Positions 46,220 through 54,450 of a stretch of 64,000 nt of DNA are shown one piece after another. Under the pieces are notes generated by a model, which worked only from the letters and a program-made list of their open reading frames with translations, searched no databases and was not told the origin of the DNA. The stretch lies in the NCBI RefSeq assembly GCF_000745775.1, contig NZ_JQJY01000002.1, positions 496,001-560,000 of the forward strand. The letters run 5' to 3'. The translations under genes were made by a program, and so were the position numbers. The DNA is from Flavobacterium sp. ASV13. Lineage in GTDB: Bacteria; Bacteroidota; Bacteroidia; Flavobacteriales; Flavobacteriaceae. The number at the start of each line of letters is the position of its first letter. Position 1 is the first letter of the stretch.

Positions 46220-46248
46220 CAAAAATAAGTAAACTACTATAAATTCAA
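46220..46248 (-). promoter_or_regulatory. Promoter of the frameshifted lipoprotein gene
   Basis: On the minus strand TTG (46246-46248), an 18-bp spacer and TATTTTTG (46220-46227). The ATG at 46200 follows 19 bp later. Confidence 0.6.
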
Positions 46249-46251
46249 CAT

Positions 46252-46292
46252 AAAAAAACCGCCTATTTCAAATAAATGAAATAGGCGGTTTT
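46252..46292 (-). terminator. Terminator of the aldehyde dehydrogenase gene
   Basis: A perfect 16-bp stem (46255-46270 with 46277-46292), loop of 6, and seven T on the minus strand. It lies 20 bp after the stop codon. Confidence 0.92.
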
Positions 46293-46312
46293 CAATAAAA
46301 TTATTTTAAATA

Positions 46313-47866
46313 TTACAAATCAAATTTAATTCCTTGAGCTAATGGAAGATTTGTAGTATAATTAATTGTATTTGTCTGACGTCTCATATAAATTTTCCAT
46401 GCATCAGATCCAGATTCACGTCCGCCTCCGGTTTCTTTTTCACCACCAAAAGCGCCTCCAATTTCAGCTCCAGACGTTCCGATATTTACGTTTGCAATTC
46501 CACAATCAGAACCTGTAACCGATAAAAATCTTTCAGCTTCACGTAAATTATTCGTCATAATTGCCGAAGACAATCCCTGAGCAACTCCATTCTGAATTTC
46601 GATAGCAATATCAACATCACCAGAATATTTTATCAAATACAAAACAGGAGCAAAAGTTTCGTGTTGCACAATTGCAAATGAATTTTCAGCTTCAGCAATT
46701 GCAGGTTTTACGTAACAACCACTTTCGTAACCATCACCAGAAAGTACTCCGCCTTCAACCAAAATTTTTCCACCTTCAGCAACAACTTTATTTAATGCAA
46801 CAGCATATTGTTCAACAGCATGTGTGTCGATAAGCGGTCCAACGTGATTGTTTTCATCAAGCGGATTTCCAATTCGCAATTGCTTGTATGCCGCAACCAG
46901 CGCGTCTTTTACTTTATCATAAATACTTTCGTGAATAATCAATCTTCTAGTTGAAGTACATCTTTGCCCTGCCGTTCCAACTGCACCAAAAACAGCTCCA
47001 ATAACTGTCATTTTAATATCAGCATCCGGAGTAACAATAATGGCATTATTTCCTCCTAATTCTAATAAAGATTTACCCAATCTTCCTGCAACTGCCTGAG
47101 CAACAATTTTACCCATTCTAGTAGAACCTGTCGCAGAAATTAATGGAATACGAGTATCTTTTGTCAACAATTCTCCTATTTGATAATCTCCATTTATTAA
47201 ACAAGAAATTCCTTCTGGTAAATTATTTTCCTTAATCACCTGAGCAATTATATTTTGACAAGCGATACCACAAAGAGGTGTTTTTTCAGATGGTTTCCAA
47301 ACGCATACATCACCAGAAATCCAAGCTAAAGCTGTATTCCAAGACCAAACCGCTACTGGAAAATTAAAGGCTGAAATAATTCCGACAACTCCCAACGGAT
47401 GGTATTGTTCATACATTCGATGTCCTGGTCTTTCAGAATGCATCGTCAATCCATGCAATTGACGCGATAATCCAACGGCAAAATCACAGATATCGATCAT
47501 TTCCTGAACTTCTCCATAACCTTCCTGCAGCGATTTTCCCATTTCATAAGAAACTAATTTACCCAAAGCTTCTTTGTTTTGACGCAATTTTTCTCCAAAC
47601 TGACGCACAATTTCTCCACGTTGTGGCGCAGGAATTAATCTAAAAGTTTTAAAAGCCTCAGTCGCCGAACGCATTACTTTTTCATAATCTTCAATAGTTG
47701 AAGTTTTTACTGATGCAATTAATTTTCCATCTACAGGTGAAAAACTATCTAAAATTTCTCCTGATGAAAAGTTCTCTACTCCTGTTGAAGTTCCTTCATT
47801 AACTAGTTTGATTCCTAATTTTTCCAGCGCTTCATTCATGCCAAATTGTGATGCTATTGTTGTCAT
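46313..47866 (-). CDS. Aldehyde dehydrogenase, ALDH7 (aminoadipate-semialdehyde type)
   Basis: 517 residues. The catalytic cysteine is C303 in GTAGQRCTSTRRL and the general base E269 in LLELGGNNAI. GSTRMGK (about 247-253) belongs to the NAD site. The AGQRCTSTRRL and ELGGNNAIIV forms are those of the ALDH7 (antiquitin) group, which oxidises 2-aminoadipate 6-semialdehyde in lysine breakdown; related uses are possible. The longer frame from 47932 was rejected: the ATG at 47866 (MTTIASQFGMNEAL) is preceded by a promoter. Confidence 0.9.
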   Translation of the reverse strand: MTTIASQFGMNEALEKLGIKLVNEGTSTGVENFSSGEILDSFSPVDGKLIASVKTSTIEDYEKVMRSATEAFKTFRLIPAPQRGEIVRQFGEKLRQNKEALGKLVSYEMGKSLQEGYGEVQEMIDICDFAVGLSRQLHGLTMHSERPGHRMYEQYHPLGVVGIISAFNFPVAVWSWNTALAWISGDVCVWKPSEKTPLCGIACQNIIAQVIKENNLPEGISCLINGDYQIGELLTKDTRIPLISATGSTRMGKIVAQAVAGRLGKSLLELGGNNAIIVTPDADIKMTVIGAVFGAVGTAGQRCTSTRRLIIHESIYDKVKDALVAAYKQLRIGNPLDENNHVGPLIDTHAVEQYAVALNKVVAEGGKILVEGGVLSGDGYESGCYVKPAIAEAENSFAIVQHETFAPVLYLIKYSGDVDIAIEIQNGVAQGLSSAIMTNNLREAERFLSVTGSDCGIANVNIGTSGAEIGGAFGGEKETGGGRESGSDAWKIYMRRQTNTINYTTNLPLAQGIKFDL

Positions 47867-47903
47867 TGTAACTTTTTTAGTTAAAATTGTTATATTTTTA
47901 ATG

Positions 47904-47933
47904 TAAAGATATTCTTTTAGAATTAATTTCAAA
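47904..47933 (-). promoter_or_regulatory. Promoter of the aldehyde dehydrogenase gene
   Basis: Minus-strand TTTG (47930-47933), an 18-bp spacer and TATCTTTA (47904-47911), one mismatch from TAnnTTTG. Confidence 0.5.
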
Positions 47934-48048
47934 TTGAAGTGTCTTCATAAATAAAAGTAAATTTAAGATTATTTAATAGTATTAACAGAAATGAAGCCTT
48001 ATTTATTGGATTTATTTAGTGAAATTTGCATTACTCAAAACAACAATT

Positions 48049-49005
48049 ATGACCATTTTCAGTAGGCTTTTACTTTGTTTGCTTTTAATTTCAACGAATG
48101 TTTTCTCTCAAAAAGAGAAACCTTCTTTTCAAGTAGTTCCTTTAGGAATAAAAGGCGGAATTGATGAAAAAAATCTTTCAGCATATTTAATAGCACCTTC
48201 CAACACAAAAGATTTTATTTGTCTGGATGCCGGAACTGTAAATGCCGGAATTGAAAAAGCAATTGAAAATAAAGTTTTTAAAGTTTCAACGAGTGAAGTT
48301 TTACGCAAATACATCAAAGGATATTTAATTTCTCATGCGCACTTAGATCATGTTTCTGGTTTAATTATCAACTCACCTGCCGATTCTTCAAAAACCGTTT
48401 ATGCTACTGAAAAATGTATGGAAATGATGGAAAACCATTATTTTAACGACCAGACTTGGGCAAACTTTGGAGATAAAGGCGTGGGATTTCCACTAAAAAA
48501 ATATCATTTTCAAACCTTGAATTTAGGTGAAGAAACTCCTATTTCAAATACAAAAATGACCGTAAAAGCTTTTCCTTTAAGTCATGTTAATCCGTTTGAA
48601 AGTACTGCATTTTTAATTAAGTCCGATGATTCTTATGCTTTATATTTAGGTGATACTGGCCCAGATTCTGTTGAGAAAAGTGATAAGTTAAAAAATCTAT
48701 GGACTGCAGTTGCGCCTTTAGTTCAAAACAAAAAATTAAAAGGCATTTTTATTGAAGTTTCTTTCCCGAATGAACAGCCCGACAAGTTTTTATTCGGACA
48801 CTTAACTCCAAATCACTTAATGACTGAGCTTCATGTCTTGGAAGATTTAGCTGGAAAAGGTTCTTTGAATAATTTCAAAATTATTATTACACATTTAAAG
48901 CCACCAACTAAAAATATTGCAAAACTTAAAGAACAATTAAAAAAACAAAATGATTTAAGTTTGAAGATTATCTATCCTGAACAAGGCAAAAGGTTTGAGT
49001 TATAG
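48049..49005 (+). CDS. Class II 3',5'-cyclic-nucleotide phosphodiesterase, exported
   Basis: 318 residues. Signal peptide (MTIFSRLLLCLLLISTNVFSQ) and then a metallo-beta-lactamase-fold domain with the class II PDE signature HAHLDHVSG (96-104), plus LYLGDTGPD, EVSFPNEQ and IITHLKPP with further metal ligands. Members hydrolyse cAMP or cGMP; a periplasmic place suggests salvage of external cyclic nucleotides rather than signalling. The GTG at 48019 would add ten residues before the signal peptide and is less likely. Confidence 0.85.
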   Translation: MTIFSRLLLCLLLISTNVFSQKEKPSFQVVPLGIKGGIDEKNLSAYLIAPSNTKDFICLDAGTVNAGIEKAIENKVFKVSTSEVLRKYIKGYLISHAHLDHVSGLIINSPADSSKTVYATEKCMEMMENHYFNDQTWANFGDKGVGFPLKKYHFQTLNLGEETPISNTKMTVKAFPLSHVNPFESTAFLIKSDDSYALYLGDTGPDSVEKSDKLKNLWTAVAPLVQNKKLKGIFIEVSFPNEQPDKFLFGHLTPNHLMTELHVLEDLAGKGSLNNFKIIITHLKPPTKNIAKLKEQLKKQNDLSLKIIYPEQGKRFEL

Positions 49006-49059
49006 AAATTATTTTGTAAGTTATTTTTTATATTTTTACAAAATATTCTAAACTTTATA

Positions 49060-49359
49060 ATGAGAATTGTTTGGTCAAAAAAAGCGAATTATACCTTTTA
49101 TAATATTCAATATTATTTAGAACAACATTGGACTTCAGCGATATTACAAAAATTCATAAAAGACACTTTGCATATTATTATTTTACTTGAAAAGAATCCT
49201 GAATTGGGCAAATATAATACAGAACTAGAATGCCGGGAAATTGTCCTTTCAAAGCAGGTTAAATTATATTATGAAATAAACGAAAATGACATAATATTAA
49301 TAGCTTTCTCAAATAATCGTCAAAAACCTATGAGTTTTTTCAATCTGCAAAATTTTTAG
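49060..49359 (+). CDS. RelE/ParE-like toxin
   Basis: 99 residues with the ParE/RelE fold pattern: MRIVWSKKANYTFYNIQYYL (helices), then PELGKYNTELECREIVLSKQVKLYYEINENDIILIAFSNNRQ, the terminal beta strands with the usual arginine and phenylalanine. No antitoxin precedes it on the same strand; the only candidate is the HTH gene that meets it tail to tail with a 4-bp overlap. It could act on ribosomes or gyrase; the subgroup is not clear. Confidence 0.75.
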   Translation: MRIVWSKKANYTFYNIQYYLEQHWTSAILQKFIKDTLHIIILLEKNPELGKYNTELECREIVLSKQVKLYYEINENDIILIAFSNNRQKPMSFFNLQNF

Positions 49360-49667
49360 ATAAGATTTTTACTTTTTAATTCTGCAAGCATTTCTTCATG
49401 AGTTATATAATCTCCATTTATATAATCAAGTTTCCCTTGTGCAATGTCCGCCTTTAATTGCAATTTAAAATTTTCTTCAGGAGAAAGAATTTTTGCGATC
49501 GAAAGCATTTCATCAGGAGTAAATGAATGTGCTTTCAATTTTCTATAAAACGTTGGACTCGAAATGCCAACTTTTTCAATAATATAGTTTCTCTTATAAG
49601 TTGATTTATCAATTAAACTCTCAATATTTTCTAATATATTTTTGTATGCGATAATTTCTTGTATCAT
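49356..49667 (-). CDS. HTH protein, candidate antitoxin of the convergent toxin
   Basis: 103 residues. A helix-turn-helix is likely at NYIIEKVGISSPTFYRKLKAH (about 27-47), and the C-terminus NGDYITHEEMLAELKSKNLI resembles the short toxin-binding tails of type II antitoxins. Its promoter contains inverted repeats that include the start codon, as expected for autoregulation. The orientation is opposite to the toxin, which is unusual, so the pairing rests on position, overlap and the tail motif. Confidence 0.65.
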   Translation of the reverse strand: MIQEIIAYKNILENIESLIDKSTYKRNYIIEKVGISSPTFYRKLKAHSFTPDEMLSIAKILSPEENFKLQLKADIAQGKLDYINGDYITHEEMLAELKSKNLI

Positions 49668-49720
49668 AATTGAGTTGTTTTTGTATCAATAATGATACAA
49701 ATATATAACATATATGTTAT
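49659..49720 (-). promoter_or_regulatory. Promoter/operator of the HTH gene
   Basis: Three TTGTATCA-type half-sites: a perfect inverted repeat TTTGTATCA-ATAA-TGATACAAA (49680-49701), and a third half-site at 49659-49667 that contains the ATG. The -7 box on the minus strand is TATATTTG (49698-49705), overlapping the repeat. A separate perfect 16-bp palindrome, ATAACATATATGTTAT (49705-49720), covers the upstream spacer. Confidence 0.7.
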
Positions 49721-49740
49721 GAAAATTCTTATTCATCATA

Positions 49741-49776
49741 AAAAAAACCGACAGGTTTTTAAAATCTGTCGGGTTT
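49741..49776 (-). terminator. Terminator of the 3-hydroxyanthranilate dioxygenase gene
   Basis: CCGACAG (49748-49754) pairs with CTGTCGG (49766-49772), continued by A-T pairs with one mismatch, and seven T on the minus strand. Confidence 0.8.
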
Positions 49777-49798
49777 ATTATTTATGTTTTAATCAAAA

Positions 49799-50338
49799 TT
49801 ATTTCTTAGCTGTAAATCTCGGATCTGTTTCCATCACAGTTCCACATTTATCACAAGTTCTTAATTCTTCTGAATTGTAAAAATGCTCGAAATGAGGAAG
49901 AAAATCTTTTTCGATATTATGAAGTTCGAAATACACTTCATAAAGTTTATGATTGCAATTATCACAATGCCAAAGCAATCCATCTGTATAACCAAGTCCA
50001 GCGCGTTTTCTTTCAATCACCAAACCTATTGAACCTTCAGAACGAACTGGAGAATGTGGTACTTTAGCAGGATGAAGATACATATCTCCTGCGTTTAATT
50101 CCATTTCCTTACGTTCTCCATCTTCCTGAATTACCACTTTTATACTTCCTTCTAATTGGTAAAAAAGTTCTTCTGTTTCGTTGTAATGATAATCTTTTCG
50201 GGCATTTGGTCCGGCAACAATCATCACAATATAATCACCAGAATCAACATAAAGATTTTTGTTTCCAACTGGCGGTTTCAATAATTGTCGGTTTTCTTCA
50301 ATCCATTTGGTAAGGTTGAAAGGTTTTGCTATAGCCAT
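49799..50338 (-). CDS. 3-hydroxyanthranilate 3,4-dioxygenase
   Basis: 179 residues, a cupin that opens the ring of 3-hydroxyanthranilate in tryptophan (kynurenine) breakdown. Iron ligands are H51, E57 and H95, and substrate-binding R47 and R99 are present, at the same numbers as in the Cupriavidus enzyme. A C-terminal rubredoxin-like metal site has CDNC (125-128) and CDKC (162-165). No other kynurenine gene is in the window. Nearby ALDH7 is not the 2-aminomuconate-semialdehyde enzyme type, so I do not call a pathway cluster. Confidence 0.93.
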   Translation of the reverse strand: MAIAKPFNLTKWIEENRQLLKPPVGNKNLYVDSGDYIVMIVAGPNARKDYHYNETEELFYQLEGSIKVVIQEDGERKEMELNAGDMYLHPAKVPHSPVRSEGSIGLVIERKRAGLGYTDGLLWHCDNCNHKLYEVYFELHNIEKDFLPHFEHFYNSEELRTCDKCGTVMETDPRFTAKK

Positions 50339-50377
50339 TTTTTAGAGTGCTTAATTTATGAAATGCTAAGTTAACGA

Positions 50378-50456
50378 ATTTGTAGAGATGCACCGCAGTG
50401 CATCTTATAGGTTTTGATTATAGAAACGTAGACAAACTGCAGTGTGCCTCTACAAT
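50378..50456. repeat. Interspersed hairpin repeat
   Basis: TTGTAGAG (50380-50387) and CTCTACAA (50448-50455) bracket an internal hairpin, GATGCAC-CGCA-GTGCATC (50387-50404), and two GCAGTG words. It overlaps the last codons of the nuclease gene. It resembles the 'TAGAGACGCACTGCAGTGCGTCTCTA' kind of intergenic element common in flavobacterial genomes. Confidence 0.6.
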
Positions 50457-51541
50457 TTCTCTCGTATCAAATAAATATAAACCGGAAAATGATCACTAAA
50501 ACCTACTTCGGTCAAGGAATTTCTTAACGGATATCCTTTGTATTTTCCAGAATTCTGAATTAAATACGGTCGATTGAAAATTCCAGCTTTCCAAAATTTA
50601 AAACTTGAAAAATCTGGCTGTATTATAGTTTGAGTCATTATAATTTGATCAAAAATATCCCAGGAATCTCTAAAAGCCAAAGTTCCCATTCCTTTTTCGG
50701 CCATTTCTTCAAATGGATTATAAACTCCGAATTCGGGAACTTCGATTTTCTTGGATTTTGCTCCCAAAGCCACTTTTAAACTTTTATTAAATGGTCCGTC
50801 GTTTAAATCGCCCATTGTTATAATTTTTGCCAATGGATTTATTTGTTGCAATGAATCGATAATTTTTCTGTTTAATTTTCCTGCGGCTTCCCGATACGGA
50901 CTGCTTACTTTTTCTCCACCCGACCGCGAAGGCCAATGGTTAACAATAATATGAATTTCTTCATTTTCAAGAAAACCTGTTACCAAAAGCTGATCTCTTG
51001 TAAACACTCGATTTTTATCAACTTTGATTTCAACATCTCCTAAATCTTCATTTTTTTCTTCTTGAGGAACAGATTTATTTTTATAAATTAGTAAAGGAAT
51101 ATTCGAAAAAGAAGTCGGCCTGAAATATTTTTTCTGATACAAAAGCGCCACATCAATTCCGCGTTGATCGGGTGAATCAAAATGAATAATTCCATAATCT
51201 AGACCGATAATTTTTTCTTGTTTAATCAAATCTTCGAGAACACCTCTATTTTCAACTTCAGAACAACCAAGCAAAGTCGGTGCATTTAAATTTTCTGGAG
51301 TTCCAATTTCAGAAATTACTCTTGAAAGATTTTTTAATTTTTGCTCGTATTTTTCTTTTGTCCAATGCTGTGCACCTGCAGGCGTCCATTCATCATCATT
51401 TGTACTTGGATCGTTAATGGTATCAAACAGGTTTTCAAAATTGTAAAAAGCTACCGTATGAATATTGTACTTTTTGGGTTGAGCAAATAAGGAAGAAATC
51501 GAAAAAAATAATAAAAAGTAAAACTTGATAAACTGGCACAT
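50450..51541 (-). CDS. Exported endonuclease/exonuclease/phosphatase family protein
   Basis: 363 residues with a signal peptide (MCQFIKFYFLLFFSISSLFAQ). EEP-fold motifs are in order: FYNFENLFDT, GCSEVENRGVLEDL, IIVNHWPSRSGGE, MGDLNDGPF and SDHFPVYIYL, giving the metal and catalytic residues. The substrate, nucleic acid or phosphoester, is unknown. ATG 51541 is preferred over TTG 51550. It is divergent from the serine hydrolase gene. Confidence 0.85.
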   Translation of the reverse strand: MCQFIKFYFLLFFSISSLFAQPKKYNIHTVAFYNFENLFDTINDPSTNDDEWTPAGAQHWTKEKYEQKLKNLSRVISEIGTPENLNAPTLLGCSEVENRGVLEDLIKQEKIIGLDYGIIHFDSPDQRGIDVALLYQKKYFRPTSFSNIPLLIYKNKSVPQEEKNEDLGDVEIKVDKNRVFTRDQLLVTGFLENEEIHIIVNHWPSRSGGEKVSSPYREAAGKLNRKIIDSLQQINPLAKIITMGDLNDGPFNKSLKVALGAKSKKIEVPEFGVYNPFEEMAEKGMGTLAFRDSWDIFDQIIMTQTIIQPDFSSFKFWKAGIFNRPYLIQNSGKYKGYPLRNSLTEVGFSDHFPVYIYLIREKL

Positions 51542-51602
51542 AAATTTCAATTAAATATTTAAAATCAAATTTAAAACAATTATTATTTTGTAAGAAATTT
51601 AC

Positions 51603-51629
51603 TTGTTTTAAATTTGATTTATATCTTTG
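51603..51629 (+). promoter_or_regulatory. Promoter of the serine hydrolase gene
   Basis: TTG (51603-51605), a 16-bp spacer and TATCTTTG (51622-51629), 51 bp before the ATG at 51681. The box lies inside a longer open frame from 51627. Confidence 0.55.
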
Positions 51630-51680
51630 TTTCTCAATAAAATCTCTTGTACCTTGCTACAGAAATTAACATTCTCCCAA

Positions 51681-52757
51681 ATGAAAAAAAAACTTGTTTT
51701 TTTGCTTTACTTCAGCATACTAACTACTTTTTACGGACAAAAAAACAGCGCTTTGGCAGAGAATATCAGAATAAACTATAAAATTCCAGAACTAGCATAT
51801 GCTGTAATTTCTTCAGATTCTATATTTGAAATTCAAACTTTAGGATACCAACGAATCAATTCTTCTTATAAAGCAAAAATTGATGACAGATTTCGATTAG
51901 GATCTTTAACTAAAACTATTACAAGTTACATTGCAATGATTTTGGTAAAAGAAGGAAAAATAAAATTGGAGACTAAATTCTTTGATTTATATCCAGAGTT
52001 AAAAGCAAACAGCAATCCGGTTCTTTACAATGTTACATTGAAAGATTTTTTGACATTTAGAGCTCCAATTCCTACTTGGTCATATGGAAATGAAACTCCT
52101 ACTCAAAAAGAAATAAAAGGCAATGATAAAAAACAGCGTTATGAATTTATTTCTTGGTTTTTTAAACAAAATCAAATTGTTTCTGAGAAGCAGGAAGCAT
52201 ATTGGTCAAATCCAAGTTATGTTGCTGCTGGCCTGATGCTTGAAAAAGCAAGTGGGAAAAGTTATGAAACATTAGTAAACGAATTGGGCAAAAATCTAAG
52301 TATCAATTTTGGTTTTGGACAGCCAAATCTAATTAACGAAAATGAGCCATGGGGACATGACGAAAATTTAAATCCTGAAAAGCCAGCATTAAATTATAAG
52401 TTAAACTGGCTTTCATCTGCAGGAAATATAAATTGTAGTTTACCAGATTATTGTAAATTTACTCAAATGCAATTGCAAGGTTTATTAGGAAAATCAAAAA
52501 TTTTATCTGCTCAAGAATTTAATATGATACATAATGGTTTACCTGAGTTTTCGTTTGGATGGTCATCTGAAATAAATGAAAAATCCGGTTTAAAATATTC
52601 TTTTCATAATGGAAATCCAGGAACATTTTTAACTAAAGTTTATATTTGTCCAGCGATTAATAAAGCTTTTATAATCTTTGCAAATGTTCAGTCTGAAGAA
52701 GCAGATAAAGGATTAATGCTTCTGCTAGATGAATTACAAAAACAATATAAGGGCTGA
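51681..52757 (+). CDS. Serine hydrolase, class C beta-lactamase/PBP fold, exported
   Basis: 358 residues. A signal peptide ends at about ...TTFYGQ. The catalytic S-x-x-K is S75-L-T-K78 (FRLGSLTKTITSY). A Y-x-N-like second motif is in EAYWSNPSYVAAGLM, and HNGNPGTF stands for the H/K-x-G motif. Such proteins are peptidases, esterases or true AmpC enzymes; the shifted second motif argues against a classic AmpC. Followed after 39 bp by an LD-carboxypeptidase, so a peptidoglycan role is plausible. Confidence 0.82.
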   Translation: MKKKLVFLLYFSILTTFYGQKNSALAENIRINYKIPELAYAVISSDSIFEIQTLGYQRINSSYKAKIDDRFRLGSLTKTITSYIAMILVKEGKIKLETKFFDLYPELKANSNPVLYNVTLKDFLTFRAPIPTWSYGNETPTQKEIKGNDKKQRYEFISWFFKQNQIVSEKQEAYWSNPSYVAAGLMLEKASGKSYETLVNELGKNLSINFGFGQPNLINENEPWGHDENLNPEKPALNYKLNWLSSAGNINCSLPDYCKFTQMQLQGLLGKSKILSAQEFNMIHNGLPEFSFGWSSEINEKSGLKYSFHNGNPGTFLTKVYICPAINKAFIIFANVQSEEADKGLMLLLDELQKQYKG

Positions 52758-52796
52758 TTTTTAAGCCAAACTTTAAAATTTTAAGCAAAAGAAACC

Positions 52797-53795
52797 ATGA
52801 ACAACCCTTTTAATATCAAGAAACGTTTTTCCTTTTGTAAAATAGCATTTCTTACTTTTGCTTTACATACATTCACTTGTCAATCTCAACAAATCATGAT
52901 AACACCGCCTTATTTACAAAAAGGAGATACAGTAGCTCTTTTGGCAACAGCCAGAAAAAACATCGATGACAATTTAAAACCAACGATTGATTTATTACAC
53001 AGTTGGGGATTAGAAGCTGTTGTGGGAAGCACAATTGGTCTTGATTATCATCAATTGGCTGGAACAGACGAGCAGCGCGCAGCCGATTTTCAAAAGCAAT
53101 TAGACAATCCAAACATCAAAGCAATTTGGTGTGTTCGTGGCGGATATGGAACTGTTCGAATGCTTGATTTATTAGATTTTGCCAAATTCAAACAACATCC
53201 AAAATGGGTTATTGGATTTAGTGATGTTACCGTTTTGCACAATCATTTGAATACAATGGGCTTTAAATCGCTTCATGCAATAATGCCCGTTACGGTTCCG
53301 CGTGCAACACCAGAGGCTGTCAGTTCTTTAAAAGCAAGTTTATTTGGAGAACCTGTTTCTTATTCAGTTGCTCCAGATCCGATGAATCGTTTTGGAAAAG
53401 TAACAGGAGAATTAGTTGGTGGAAATTTATCTATTTTATATAGTTTATTAGGTTCTCCTTCAGCTATTGACTGTAGAGATAAAATATTATTCATCGAAGA
53501 TTTAGATGAATACCTTTATCATATTGATCGTATGATGATGAATTTGAGACGAAACGGCTGTATCGAGAATCTTAAAGGAATCGTTATTGGAGGAATGACA
53601 AAAATGAAAGATAATGAAGTTCCTTGGGGCAAAAATGCTCTCGAAATTATTGACGATGTAACCAAAAAATACAATATTCCTGTAATTTTCAACTTCCCGG
53701 CAGGTCACATTAGAGACAATAGAACTCTGATTATGGGAAATACAGTTACAATAGATGTGAATCCTTCTGGAAGTACCTTAAGTTTCCAAAAATAA
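52797..53795 (+). CDS. LD-carboxypeptidase, S66 family
   Basis: 332 residues with a long N-terminal signal segment (CKIAFLTFALHTFTCQSQ). The domain starts PPYLQKGDTVALLATARK. The nucleophile is S142 in IGFSDVTVL, followed by IEDLDEYLYHIDRMM with the catalytic Glu and FNFPAGHIRDN with the histidine. It cuts the L,D bond of cell-wall tetrapeptides during recycling, or is an MccF-like immunity enzyme. The exported N-terminus places it in the periplasm, while enterobacterial LdcA is cytoplasmic. Confidence 0.88.
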   Translation: MNNPFNIKKRFSFCKIAFLTFALHTFTCQSQQIMITPPYLQKGDTVALLATARKNIDDNLKPTIDLLHSWGLEAVVGSTIGLDYHQLAGTDEQRAADFQKQLDNPNIKAIWCVRGGYGTVRMLDLLDFAKFKQHPKWVIGFSDVTVLHNHLNTMGFKSLHAIMPVTVPRATPEAVSSLKASLFGEPVSYSVAPDPMNRFGKVTGELVGGNLSILYSLLGSPSAIDCRDKILFIEDLDEYLYHIDRMMMNLRRNGCIENLKGIVIGGMTKMKDNEVPWGKNALEIIDDVTKKYNIPVIFNFPAGHIRDNRTLIMGNTVTIDVNPSGSTLSFQK

Positions 53796-53849
53796 TATCG
53801 AATTAATTCCTTTTAGGAAAACTCAAAATACCACATAAAATCTCGTAAT

Positions 53850-53909
53850 CCCGATAGCTATCGGGAGCAAAGTCGCAAAGTGTTTCTAACCTTTGCGACT
53901 TTGTGTTTT
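53850..53909. repeat. Palindrome and CTTTGCG hairpin after the carboxypeptidase gene
   Basis: A perfect 16-bp palindrome CCCGATAGCTATCGGG (53850-53865), then AAAGTCGCAAAG (53869-53880) with CTTTGCGACTTT (53891-53902), a perfect 12-bp hairpin followed by GTGTTTTT. The second part may act as a terminator; both look like dispersed flavobacterial repeats. Confidence 0.6.
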
Positions 53910-53930
53910 TATATGCAAAAAAACTTCAAA

Positions 53931-53959
53931 CCTGAAACTTTAAACTTTAAACAAAAACA
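53931..53959 (+). repeat. TGAAACTTTAAAC leader repeat
   Basis: CCTGAAACTTTAAAC followed by TTTAAACAAAAACA directly before the YraN start. A near copy (TGAAACTTTAAAC ... TTAAACAAAAACA) precedes sucB. Confidence 0.5.
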
Positions 53960-54331
53960 ATGGCAGAACACAATGAACTAGGAAAACTCGGAGAAGATCT
54001 TGCTGTCTCTTATCTCGAAGAAAATGGTTATGAAATTTTAGAAAGAAACTTTATTATTCAAAAAGCCGAAATTGATATTATTGCCCAAAAAGATTCCATT
54101 TTGGCCATTGTTGAAGTTAAGACAAGATCGAGTTTGGATTTTGGTTCTCCGCAGGATTTTGTCAAGCAAAAAAAAATTCAGCTGCTCATAAAAGCAGTAA
54201 ATGCCTACATAAACGATAGGGAAATGGATTTTAATGATGATTTAAATATTCGTTTTGACATAATTGCAGTCCATAAAACCGAGGAAACATTTGCAATTGA
54301 GCATCTTACTGACGCTTTTTATCATTTTTAA
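53960..54331 (+). CDS. YraN/UPF0102 family protein (predicted endonuclease-like)
   Basis: 123 residues. The restriction-endonuclease-like core is complete: N-E-L-G-K-L-G-E-D-L, RNFIIQKAEIDIIAQK and IVEVKTRSSLDFG with the E/D/E-x-K metal-site pattern. The family is widespread and linked with recombination by genome context; no reaction is proven. Confidence 0.9.
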   Translation: MAEHNELGKLGEDLAVSYLEENGYEILERNFIIQKAEIDIIAQKDSILAIVEVKTRSSLDFGSPQDFVKQKKIQLLIKAVNAYINDREMDFNDDLNIRFDIIAVHKTEETFAIEHLTDAFYHF

Positions 54332-54352
54332 CATATTTTTTTATTGTTATAA

Positions 54353-54383
54353 TTGTAACAATTTGTTTTTTTATTTATCTTTG
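54353..54383 (+). promoter_or_regulatory. Promoter of the 218-residue protein gene
   Basis: TTG (54353-54355), a 20-bp spacer and TATCTTTG (54376-54383), 67 bp before the ATG at 54451. Confidence 0.65.
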
Positions 54384-54450
54384 TCAAGATTTATAACATC
54401 AAATTAACTAAACCAACACAATTAAGTTACAAAAAAAAAGAAAAAAAATT

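Noticed and set aside
46313..50338. A kynurenine-pathway cluster from the aldehyde dehydrogenase and 3-hydroxyanthranilate dioxygenase
   Set aside because: The dehydrogenase has ALDH7 marks, is over 1.9 kb away with unrelated genes between, and no other pathway enzyme is here.
53850..53865. CCCGATAGCTATCGGG as a regulator site
   Set aside because: It is after two genes and not at a promoter, and it has the look of a dispersed flavobacterial palindrome.
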